NCBI GenBank assembly: GCA_900768675.1
Contig: CAAGDT010000243.1
Span: forward strand, 1 to 5,063
Source: Oscillospiraceae bacterium
GTDB taxonomy: Bacteria; Bacillota; Clostridia; Oscillospirales; Ruminococcaceae
Direction of reading: 5' to 3'
Length of the DNA: 5,063 nt
The notes beneath the pieces were generated by a model, which made no database searches, was not told where the DNA came from, and was given only the letters and a program-made list of their open reading frames with translations. Position numbers and translations under genes: made by a program. Below, piece after piece: positions 1-5,063 of the stretch; the stretch's first letter is position 1; the number at the start of each line of letters is the position of its first letter.

Positions 1-16
1 AAGCGGGCGCACCCAA

Positions 17-35
17 GCGGCGGCTTCGCCGCCGC
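17..35. other. GC-rich perfect hairpin (8-bp stem)
   Basis: GCGGCGGC at 17-24 is the exact reverse complement of GCCGCCGC at 28-35, leaving a TTC loop. It lies beyond the hairpin at 40-66, downstream of azlD on the minus strand. Read leftward, the stem is followed by TTGGGTGCGC, not a T-run, so it is not a classical intrinsic terminator. Possible roles are an RNA 3'-end stabiliser or part of a short intergenic repeat. Confidence 0.55.
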
Positions 36-39
36 AAAT

Positions 40-66
40 TCGGCGCTAAGCAAAGCTTAGCGCCGA
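40..66 (-). terminator. Perfect 12-bp hairpin just after azlD, possible terminator or 3'-end structure
   Basis: TCGGCGCTAAGC (40-51) and GCTTAGCGCCGA (55-66) are perfect reverse complements around an AAA loop. The stem starts 9 nt beyond the azlD TGA stop. In the leftward transcript it is followed only by ATTT and then GC-rich sequence. The U-tract is thus weak, and termination is inferred from position and stem strength. With the hairpin at 17-35 it forms a tandem pair that could stop exonucleases at the operon's 3' end. Confidence 0.45.
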
Positions 67-75
67 CACAGCCTA

Positions 76-375
76 TCACACAAAAAATCCCACAACCAGC
101 GCCGCTCCCGACGCCGCCAGTGCAACCACAATAAGCGGCAGATTGAAATAAGCCAGAACCACCGCCACAACCGTACCTGCCACCGAGGTTATAACATTCC
201 CCGTGCAGGAAAAAATTGCGGGAATAGTCATAGCGCTCAGCACTGCATAAGGAATATAGTGAAGAAAGCTCCTGAAAAAGCGGGATTTAATCTTCTTCCT
301 GAAAACCGTAAAGGGTATCATTCTTATAAGATAAGTAACCCCCGCCATAACCGCTATGTAAATTACAATATTCAT
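76..375 (-). CDS. azlD: AzlD family branched-chain amino acid exporter small subunit
   Basis: This 99-residue hydrophobic protein matches the AzlD family in length and pattern. The N-terminal segment carries YLIRMIPFTVFRKKIKS (residues 15-31), followed by the family-type stretch HYIPYAVLSAMTIPAIFS and two closely packed C-terminal hydrophobic segments ending at VGFFV. This fits three to four membrane spans. AzlD proteins work with AzlC as a two-component exporter; characterised relatives are B. subtilis AzlCD (azaleucine resistance) and C. glutamicum BrnFE (isoleucine and methionine export). The ATG overlaps the azlC TGA stop as ATGA, and its ribosome binding site lies inside the end of azlC, so translation is probably coupled and the subunits made together. 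The stop is TGA at 76-78. Family assignment is confident; the substrate is inferred from the family. Confidence 0.93.
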   Translation of the reverse strand: MNIVIYIAVMAGVTYLIRMIPFTVFRKKIKSRFFRSFLHYIPYAVLSAMTIPAIFSCTGNVITSVAGTVVAVVLAYFNLPLIVVALAASGAALVVGFFV

Positions 376-1076
376 TCCTGCTCCTCCTCTTCTTCCTCAA
401 CGGGGAAAAGCAGAGCCGCAACAGCGGAAGCCGCAATTGCGCTTATTATAACCGCAAAGCCGGGAGAAACCGCTGTCAGCAGGTAGGTGAAAAGGATACT
501 GAAAAGCGCCGCTATTACTACTGCCGTAAGAACGCTTTTTTCTTTGCGTGCAGGCGGTATTATAATCGCCAAGAACATTCCGTAAAGCACAATTCCCATA
601 GCGTCGGTTATTTCTGCGGGCAGGAACTGCCCCGCCGCCGCCCCGAGCAGCGTACCGCCGCTCCAGCCGAGAAATGAGATAAGTATCAGCCCGTACATAT
701 ACCAGGGCGTAACTCTCCCCGGCTGTGCAGAGGCAACAGCGAATATCTCGTCTGTTATGCCGAAGGAGGCTATAAGTCTATGGGGCGTTGTAAAGGTCTT
801 GTCCAGCCGCTGTGAAAGAGAAAGCCCCATAAGGGAATAACGGATATTTATTACAAGCTGTGTAAGAGCCATTTCAATATATGACCCGCCGGCAGCAATT
901 ATTGCAACTCCCGCCGCCTGTCCTGCGGAGGTAAGGTTTGTAACGGAAATTCCCACCGCCGCTAAAATCGAAAGCCCCGCCTTTACCGCCATAATGCCGA
1001 ATCCAAAGGAAACGGAAAGGTAGCCGAGAGCAATCGGTATTCCGTGATATAAGCCTTTAAAAAAATGCACTCTCAA
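372..1076 (-). CDS. azlC: AzlC family branched-chain amino acid exporter large subunit
   Basis: This 234-residue polytopic membrane protein shows the AzlC pattern. It has an N-terminal GIPIALGYLSVSFGFG segment (residues 12-27), TSAGQAAG (49-56), an NIRYSLMGLSLS stretch (77-88) and the conserved TDEIFAV (108-114), followed by several more hydrophobic spans. It is the main subunit of an AzlCD/BrnFE-type exporter of branched-chain amino acids and analogues. The start is TTG (minus-strand codon at 1076-1074). An in-frame TAA lies two codons upstream, so no earlier start exists, and a GTGAGGA ribosome binding site sits 9 nt upstream. The GTG two codons downstream would be too far from that site. 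The protein ends in six glutamates plus QE (227-234), an acidic tail whose codons also form the azlD ribosome binding site. It follows the MATE gene by 25 nt, so co-transcription is likely. Confidence 0.93.
   Translation of the reverse strand: MRVHFFKGLYHGIPIALGYLSVSFGFGIMAVKAGLSILAAVGISVTNLTSAGQAAGVAIIAAGGSYIEMALTQLVINIRYSLMGLSLSQRLDKTFTTPHRLIASFGITDEIFAVASAQPGRVTPWYMYGLILISFLGWSGGTLLGAAAGQFLPAEITDAMGIVLYGMFLAIIIPPARKEKSVLTAVVIAALFSILFTYLLTAVSPGFAVIISAIAASAVAALLFPVEEEEEEQE
381..387 (-). promoter_or_regulatory. azlD ribosome binding site embedded in the azlC C-terminal codons
   Basis: The minus strand reads GGAGGAG, then CAGGA, then the azlD ATG. This strong Shine-Dalgarno sequence consists of glutamate codons (GAG/GAA) in the acidic tail of AzlC. 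It lets ribosomes finishing azlC restart at once on azlD. Confidence 0.8.
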
Positions 1077-1084
1077 GAATTACG

Positions 1085-1091
1085 TCCTCAC
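1085..1091 (-). promoter_or_regulatory. azlC ribosome binding site supporting a TTG start
   Basis: The minus strand reads GTGAGGA, with GAGG ending 9 nt before the TTG at 1076. It lies in the short MATE-azlC gap. This spacing favours TTG over the GTG six bases further on. Confidence 0.7.
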
Positions 1092-1101
1092 TTAATCTTA
1101 A

Positions 1102-2499
1102 TTATCTGCCGGCGTCAAAGCTTTCCTTCAAAGCCTGCACGGTCTTGTTCTGCTCAATAGTTTTCTTAAGTCTTTTAAGGCAGAATATGTATGCAGGCAC
1201 AAGGAATAAATCCGCCGCAATCCATGCAAGAGGATTTGCAAAGCATACCGCATTGAAGCCGAACAAGGGAACAAGCCCGAAGCCCACCGCCGAGCGGGCT
1301 ATCATCTCGCAAACTCCCGCAAATACCGCAAATGTGCTGTAACCCATGCCCTGGATACAAAAACGCACCACGTTAACAAGGGTAAGAAATGTATAAAAGC
1401 TGCTGTTCACAATAAGAAGCTGATGGGCTGAGTCAAGGATAAGCTTTTCATCGCCCTCCATAAACAGGCTCACAATATTCCTGCCGAAGAAAATCAGAAC
1501 AACACAGGCAATTACGCTGAAAATGATACCTATAACGTTTGCCCAAATCATACCCTTTGTTATCCTGTCGGTTTTCTCCGCTCCTGCATTCTGCCCCGCA
1601 TAGGTCGCCATAGTAGCGCCCAAGGCGTCAAAAACGCAGCAGAACAGCATGCTGACCTTCATAGCCGAGGTAACCGCCGCAATATATGCAGAGCCGAGGG
1701 TATTGACCGAGCTTTGAAGAACAACGCTGCCTATTGCGGTTATCGAATACTGAAAGCCCATAGGAAGCCCTATCGAAAGCAGGGTTTTAATGCAGTGCTT
1801 ATCCGGCTTTCTTTCCTCTTTACTTAGGTGCAGTATTTCAAACTTCCGCTTCATGTATATAAGGCAGAGTATTCCGGAAATCGCCTGAGAAATTACAGTT
1901 GCCCAGGCGGGCCCTTCTACCCCCATTCCAAGTACTGCCACAGAAAGAATATCAAGCCCTATATTTATAAGCGCCGACAACACAAGAAAATATACGGGAG
2001 TTCTGCTGTCGCCCAATGCCCTTATAATTCCCGAAACAAGGTTATAAAGATAGGTTATGGGTATGCCGAGGAAGATTACAAATATGTAGCTGTAAGCCTT
2101 ATCAATTATCTCCTCCGGGGTACGCATAAGGACAAGAATATCCTTGCAGAAAACGCATACAAGAACGGTCATAACCGCCGCCATAGCCGCCGCCGTCCAG
2201 ATTGCGCTGCCCACGAATTTACGCAGACCCTCGTAATCCTTTGAGCCGAAGCGCTGAGCGACAGGAATTGTAAAGCCGCTGCAAACCCCCATACAGAAGC
2301 CTATAACCATAAAGTTTATAGACCCGGTAGAGCCTACCGCCGCCAATGCGTCAATTCCAATCCAGTTTCCAACAATAACCGTGTCAACCATGCTGTAAAA
2401 CTGCTGAAAAAGCAGACCGAACAGCATAGGTACAGCAAATCCGAGGATAAGCCTTACGGGATTTCCCGTGGTCATATCCTTTACAGTGCTATTCGCCAT
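1102..2499 (-). CDS. MATE family efflux transporter
   Basis: The 465-residue product has the length and two-fold pseudo-repeat of MATE (MatE domain) antiporters, which export drugs, dyes or metabolites in exchange for Na+ or H+. The first repeat opens with RLILGFAVPMLFGLLFQQFY and continues through MVDTVIVG (about residues 16-44); the proline, QQFY and VDT..VG pattern is characteristic. The second repeat opens near residue 240 with LSIGLPMGFQYSI and includes the expected AYAGQN-like segment (here TYAGQNAGAEK). About twelve membrane spans are expected, with a basic cytoplasmic C-terminal tail. The start is an ATG with a good AAGGAG site. It is the first gene of a leftward operon with azlC and azlD, driven by the promoter at 2705-2732 through a long leader. 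The sequence does not reveal the substrate; pairing with an amino acid exporter hints at metabolite or amino acid analogue efflux. Confidence 0.94.
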   Translation of the reverse strand: MANSTVKDMTTGNPVRLILGFAVPMLFGLLFQQFYSMVDTVIVGNWIGIDALAAVGSTGSINFMVIGFCMGVCSGFTIPVAQRFGSKDYEGLRKFVGSAIWTAAAMAAVMTVLVCVFCKDILVLMRTPEEIIDKAYSYIFVIFLGIPITYLYNLVSGIIRALGDSRTPVYFLVLSALINIGLDILSVAVLGMGVEGPAWATVISQAISGILCLIYMKRKFEILHLSKEERKPDKHCIKTLLSIGLPMGFQYSITAIGSVVLQSSVNTLGSAYIAAVTSAMKVSMLFCCVFDALGATMATYAGQNAGAEKTDRITKGMIWANVIGIIFSVIACVVLIFFGRNIVSLFMEGDEKLILDSAHQLLIVNSSFYTFLTLVNVVRFCIQGMGYSTFAVFAGVCEMIARSAVGFGLVPLFGFNAVCFANPLAWIAADLFLVPAYIFCLKRLKKTIEQNKTVQALKESFDAGR

Positions 2500-2504
2500 A
2501 AAAA

Positions 2505-2510
2505 CTCCTT
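2505..2510 (-). promoter_or_regulatory. MATE gene ribosome binding site
   Basis: The minus strand reads AAGGAG followed by TTTTT and one more base before the ATG at 2499. The spacing is close to ideal and fixes the start. The surrounding sequence is A/T-rich and apparently unstructured. Confidence 0.8.
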
Positions 2511-2570
2511 ATTCTACACAAAAAACCGTGCGCTGTTTCGTTATTTCTATTTATCCGCAACCAGCTTATC

Positions 2571-2691
2571 TAAATCAGGGTGGCGAGAAGCTGCCAGATG
2601 CTAGGAAGCCGTATAACGGCTAGGCTTTGTGCCTGCCGTTATGCGGGTGACGACGCAGATGGCGGCTTATCGTCAGCCTGATGCTGATTTA
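2571..2691 (+). ncRNA. Structured imperfect palindrome, candidate noncoding RNA or MITE-like intergenic element
   Basis: On the plus strand 2574-2596 pairs with 2660-2682 almost continuously: ATCAGG/CCTGAT, a G2580.G2676 mismatch, TGGCGA/TCGTCA with one G.U, a G2587.A2669 mismatch, then AAGCTGCCA/TGGCGGCTT with one U.G. Tandem G.A pairs (2597-2598 with 2658-2659) and TGC/GCA extend it to a 7 x 8 nt internal loop. A terminal hairpin follows: CCGTATAACGGC (2609-2620) with GCCGTTATGCGG (2635-2646), a bulged T2621, AGGC/GCCT and a TTTGT loop. The outer TAAATCAG (2571-2578) is also a perfect complement of CTGATTTA (2684-2691), an alternative closing stem. The family is not recognised. No convincing plus-strand promoter or U-tract was found, so independent expression is unproven. 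An ERIC- or MITE-like repeat is the main alternative. Confidence 0.55.
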
Positions 2692-2704
2692 TCGCGCAAT
2701 AAAT

Positions 2705-2732
2705 ATTATATCATTATTGTAATCATTGTCAA
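2705..2732 (-). promoter_or_regulatory. Near-consensus sigma-A promoter for the MATE-azlC-azlD operon
   Basis: The minus strand carries a perfect TTGACA (2732-2727), a 16-bp spacer and a perfect TATAAT (2710-2705). A TGA just before the -10 makes an extended -10 element. The flanks are A/T-rich. The only deviation from the ideal is the 16-bp rather than 17-bp spacer. Such a strong core promoter upstream of a long structured leader leaves room for control after initiation, or by a repressor not identifiable here. Confidence 0.85.
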
Positions 2733-2796
2733 TCCATAAACTTCAATAAACTTTTGGTAAAATTCGGGCTTTTGCTACTGCTTTTTAACAATTATC

Positions 2797-2825
2797 TTGT
2801 ATTGCTCCGCTTTTTATGCTATACT
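2797..2825 (+). promoter_or_regulatory. Promoter of the GH3 glycosidase gene (extended -10)
   Basis: TTGTAT (2797-2802) and TATACT (2820-2825) are separated by exactly 17 bp. TG at 2817-2818 gives the extended -10 TGcTATACT, which can compensate for the weak -35. The predicted start is near 2832, giving a leader of about 29 nt. It is divergent from the leftward promoter, with roughly 65 bp between the two -35 boxes. No clear operator palindrome was found between -10 and the ATG. Confidence 0.7.
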
Positions 2826-2844
2826 TATAGCAGCACACCACCGA

Positions 2845-2850
2845 AAGGAG
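2845..2850 (+). promoter_or_regulatory. GH3 gene ribosome binding site
   Basis: AAGGAG ends 10 nt before the ATG at 2861, a slightly long but workable spacing. It supports this ATG as the start; the following residues (MKKYLDETLSVEERAEAL) resemble GH3 N-termini of clostridial enzymes. Confidence 0.75.
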
Positions 2851-2860
2851 CATACTTCCT

Positions 2861-5063
2861 ATGAAAAAGTATCTTGACGAAACATTAAGCGTCGAAGAAC
2901 GTGCCGAAGCCTTAACCGACGAGCTTACAACCGAGGAACAGGCGGCTCAGCTTCGCTATGACGCTCCCGCCGTTGAGCGCCTTGGAATCCCCGCCTACAA
3001 CTGGTGGAACGAGGGGCTTCACGGAGTTGCCCGTGCAGGTACAGCCACAATGTTCCCACAGGCAATCGGACTTGCGGCTATGTTTGATACTGCACTTACA
3101 GAAAAAGCAGCAGAAATAACCTCTGTTGAAGTAAGAGCAAAATACAACGCCTTTTCCGCCCACGGCGACAGGGATATTTACAAGGGACTTACCCTGTGGG
3201 CGCCCAATATCAATATCTTCCGTGACCCCCGCTGGGGCAGAGGTCACGAAACCTACGGAGAAGACCCCTTTCTTACCGCAGAAAACGGAAAAGCCTTTGT
3301 AAGGGGCATACAGGGCGAGGGCAAAACCATGCGTGCCGCCGCCTGTGCAAAGCATTTCGCCGTACACAGCGGTCCGGAGAAGCTGCGCCACGAGTTCAAC
3401 GCCGAAGTTTCCGAAAAGGACCTTGAGGAAACCTATCTCCCCGCCTTTGAGGCTCTTGTAAAAGAGGCAAAGGTTGAGGGCGTAATGGGCGCTTACAACA
3501 GAGTAAATGGCGAGCCCTCCTGCGCAAGCGATTATCTTATGGACAAGCTTAAAAGCTGGGGCTTTGAGGGCTATTTCGTTTCCGACTGCTGGGCTATACA
3601 GGATTTTCACCAAAACCACCATGTTACCGCCACCGCCCCCGAATCCGCCGCAATGGCGCTTAAAGCGGGCTGCGACGTTAACTGCGGCTGTACCTATCAG
3701 AATCTTCTTACCGCCCTTGAAGAGGGTCTTATTACAAAAGAGGACATCCGCCGTGCCTGCGTTCATCTTATGCGAACACGGATAAGGCTGGGTATGTTCG
3801 ACAAGAAAACCGGGTACGACAGCCTGCCCTACTCCCTTATCTCCTGTCCCGAACATCGGGCGGTATCAAGGGAATGTGCGGAAAAATCAATGGTATTGCT
3901 TAAGAACAACGGCATACTGCCCATAAACGAAAAGGAAATAAAAACTATCGCCGTAATAGGTCCCAACGCAGACAGCAGAGCTGCTCTCGAGGGCAACTAC
4001 AACGGAACGGCGGAGGAATATATTACCTTTTTAAGGGGCATAAGAGACCGCTTTGGCGGCAGGACTATCTTCGCCGAGGGCTGTCATCTGTACAAGGACA
4101 GAATGTCAGGTCTTGCTCTCCCCGGAGACAGGTACGCAGAAGCGGCGGCAGCAGCCGAAAGCTCCGACCTTGTTATCCTCTGCCTTGGTCTTGACGCTTC
4201 AATTGAGGGAGAAGAGGGAGATACGGGCAACGAGTTTTCCTCCGGCGACAAGAACGACCTGCGGCTTCCGCCAAGCCAGCGCAAGCTTATAGAAATTATC
4301 GCAAAAACAGGCAAGCCAGTAATAATCGTCTGCGCTTCCGGCAGCTCCATTAACGTTGAAGCCGACTGCGACGCCCTTATCGAGGCGTGGTATCCCGGCT
4401 CGGAGGGCGGCAGAGCACTTGCGGGAATACTGTTCGGCGACGTTTCACCCTCAGGAAAGCTGCCCGTAACCTTTTACGAAAAGGCGGAGCTGCTCCCGGA
4501 TTTTACCGACTACTCAATGAAAAACCGCACCTACCGCTACACAAGGGAAAATATCCTATACCCCTTCGGCTACGGTCTTACCTATTCAGAAGTAGCCTGC
4601 ACCGCCCTTTCATTCAAAAACGGCAAGGCTTACGTTACTGCCGAAAACAAGGGAAACCGAAAAACAGGCGAGGTTATAGAGCTTTATATAAAGGACTACT
4701 CGGAAAATGCAGTTCCCTTTTACTCCATCTGCGGCTTTAAGCGAATTGAGCTTGAAGCAGGAGAAAAGAGTGAGTTTGAAATTGAAATTCCCGAAAGGGT
4801 ATTTACAGCAGTTTCCGAAAGCGGCGAAAGAAAGCGCTTCGGAAACAGATTTACTCTTTATGCAGGAACCTGCCAGCCCGAACCTCTCAGCGAAAAATTA
4901 AGCGGCACAGCCTGCATAAGCTGCGAAATTACGCTGAACAGGGCTGATACTAAAAACCATTTAAACTCAGGAAATCTTTGCAAAAATCCGGCACCGCTAT
5001 CGTCGTCAAAGAAACTTGACGTACATACAGTACGCCTGCGTTTCTTTTCCTCGATATCGATAC
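2861..5063 (+). CDS. Glycoside hydrolase family 3 beta-glucosidase/beta-xylosidase, 3' end outside window
   Basis: The ATG frame is open for 734 full codons to the window edge. Family 3 enzymes release terminal beta-linked glucose, xylose or arabinose by a retaining mechanism. Visible landmarks are WWNEGLHGVAR (48-58), APNINIFRDPRWGR (114-127), AKH (163-165) and the SDCW motif with D242 as expected nucleophile. The second domain has a GLDASIEGEEGD loop (443-454) whose glutamates (449, 451, 452) are the acid/base candidates, then YPGSEGG and PSGKLPVTF. PFGYGLTYS (568-576) leads to an Fn3-like domain ending near FTLYAGTCQPE (664-674). No PA14 insertion is seen. The absence of a signal peptide suggests cytoplasmic action on imported cello- or xylo-oligosaccharides. 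Substrate cannot be read from sequence. Residues after about 692 look unlike the family and cross a palindrome at 5008-5047, so the natural C-terminus may be altered. Confidence 0.95.
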   Translation, partial: MKKYLDETLSVEERAEALTDELTTEEQAAQLRYDAPAVERLGIPAYNWWNEGLHGVARAGTATMFPQAIGLAAMFDTALTEKAAEITSVEVRAKYNAFSAHGDRDIYKGLTLWAPNINIFRDPRWGRGHETYGEDPFLTAENGKAFVRGIQGEGKTMRAAACAKHFAVHSGPEKLRHEFNAEVSEKDLEETYLPAFEALVKEAKVEGVMGAYNRVNGEPSCASDYLMDKLKSWGFEGYFVSDCWAIQDFHQNHHVTATAPESAAMALKAGCDVNCGCTYQNLLTALEEGLITKEDIRRACVHLMRTRIRLGMFDKKTGYDSLPYSLISCPEHRAVSRECAEKSMVLLKNNGILPINEKEIKTIAVIGPNADSRAALEGNYNGTAEEYITFLRGIRDRFGGRTIFAEGCHLYKDRMSGLALPGDRYAEAAAAAESSDLVILCLGLDASIEGEEGDTGNEFSSGDKNDLRLPPSQRKLIEIIAKTGKPVIIVCASGSSINVEADCDALIEAWYPGSEGGRALAGILFGDVSPSGKLPVTFYEKAELLPDFTDYSMKNRTYRYTRENILYPFGYGLTYSEVACTALSFKNGKAYVTAENKGNRKTGEVIELYIKDYSENAVPFYSICGFKRIELEAGEKSEFEIEIPERVFTAVSESGERKRFGNRFTLYAGTCQPEPLSEKLSGTACISCEITLNRADTKNHLNSGNLCKNPAPLSSSKKLDVHTVRLRFFSSISI
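5008..5047. repeat. Palindromic element inside the 3' end of the GH3 reading frame
   Basis: AAAGAAAC (5008-5015) pairs with GTTTCTTT (5040-5047), and CGTAC (5020-5024) pairs with GTACG (5030-5034) around an ATACA loop. An unpaired TTGA/CCTGC internal loop lies between. The base composition and encoded residues (SSSKKLDVHTVRLRFFSS) differ from the preceding Fn3 domain. From memory this resembles a dispersed palindromic sequence seen in clostridial genomes, but copy number cannot be tested within this window. It could be an inserted repeat or a hairpin that normally lies after the gene. Confidence 0.5.

Larger units (their letters stand above)
2500..2698 (-). promoter_or_regulatory. Predicted long 5' leader of the MATE-azlC-azlD transcript
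   Basis: Counting from the -10 box at 2705-2710, transcription should start near 2698, which gives about 199 nt before the MATE ATG. Most of this leader is the reverse complement of the structured element at 2571-2691. On the minus strand that element can still fold (for example the long stem around 2609-2646), but with A.C and C.C mismatches. A run of six T occurs on the minus strand just after GCGCACGG (around 2519-2532), but I found no strong hairpin directly before it, so a terminator/antiterminator switch is not demonstrated. I did not recognise a known riboswitch class. Confidence 0.5.

Noticed and set aside
1828..2244. 138-codon plus-strand frame inside the MATE gene
   Set aside because: It is antisense to conserved MATE sequence, with no family features and no convincing ribosome binding site. 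It is a shadow frame.
2519..2535. Minus-strand GCGCACGG followed by six T as an intrinsic terminator in the leader
   Set aside because: No upstream complement to GCGCACGG forms a strong stem; the best pairing is about four bases over a 20+ nt loop.
2500..2700. Known riboswitch (guanidine-I, SAM, TPP, cobalamin, purine) in the MATE leader
   Set aside because: None of the conserved cores I know for these classes appears on either strand. The pairing pattern favours the plus strand, which is not the strand of the leader.
2846..2858. Small AGGA...TCCT hairpin covering the GH3 ribosome binding site
   Set aside because: Only four pairs with a short A/T-containing loop; too weak to be a credible translational switch.
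2912..3856. Long open frame of 314 codons on the minus strand
   Set aside because: It lies entirely antisense to the GH3 gene, whose frame shows clear family motifs. The translation is rich in Gly/Cys/Lys with no recognisable domain, and GC-skewed codon use explains the open antisense frame.
4387..4740. 117-codon plus-strand frame overlapping the GH3 gene
   Set aside because: It is out of frame with the well-supported GH3 coding sequence and highly basic with no domain, so it is a shadow frame.
1..5063. CRISPR array, tRNA, rRNA or transposase gene
   Set aside because: No regularly spaced direct repeats, cloverleaf, rRNA signature or transposase-like frame was seen.

Overview
The window looks like an accessory-metabolism stretch from a Gram-positive anaerobe of the Clostridia, most likely a Ruminococcus/Oscillospiraceae-type gut or rumen bacterium. 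This rests on the MATE and GH3 protein types, the AGGAG-type ribosome binding sites, the sigma-A-type promoters and the moderate GC with CTT/ACC/GCC-rich codon use. It is an inference; no phylogenetic marker is present.

Layout, left to right. Positions 17-66 hold two strong perfect hairpins just beyond the last gene of a leftward operon. Positions 76-2499 hold three minus-strand genes in the order MATE efflux transporter, azlC, azlD. The MATE-azlC gap is 25 nt, and azlC and azlD overlap by 4 nt (ATGA). A near-consensus promoter at 2705-2732 faces left and predicts a leader of about 199 nt. All three products are membrane proteins: a drug/metabolite:cation antiporter and a two-subunit branched-chain amino acid exporter. 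The operon is therefore an export module. Positions 2571-2691 hold an elaborate imperfect palindrome of about 120 nt inside that leader. Its non-Watson-Crick pairs are G.U, G.A or G.G on the plus strand but A.C, C.T or C.C on the minus strand, so the RNA shaped by selection appears to be the plus-strand one, antisense to the operon leader.

From 2797 a rightward promoter with an extended -10 leads to a GH3 glycosidase (beta-glucosidase/beta-xylosidase type) starting at 2861. It has no signal peptide, so it probably acts on imported oligosaccharides in the cytoplasm. Its reading frame is open to the window edge (734 full codons). The last roughly 40 codons no longer resemble a GH3 protein and run through a second palindromic element at 5008-5047, which suggests that an inserted repeat, or a frameshift near 4935, has extended the C-terminus.

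The best candidates for something undescribed are the structured element at 2571-2691 and the palindrome at the 3' end of the GH3 gene. Neither could be matched with confidence to a named RNA or repeat family by reading alone.
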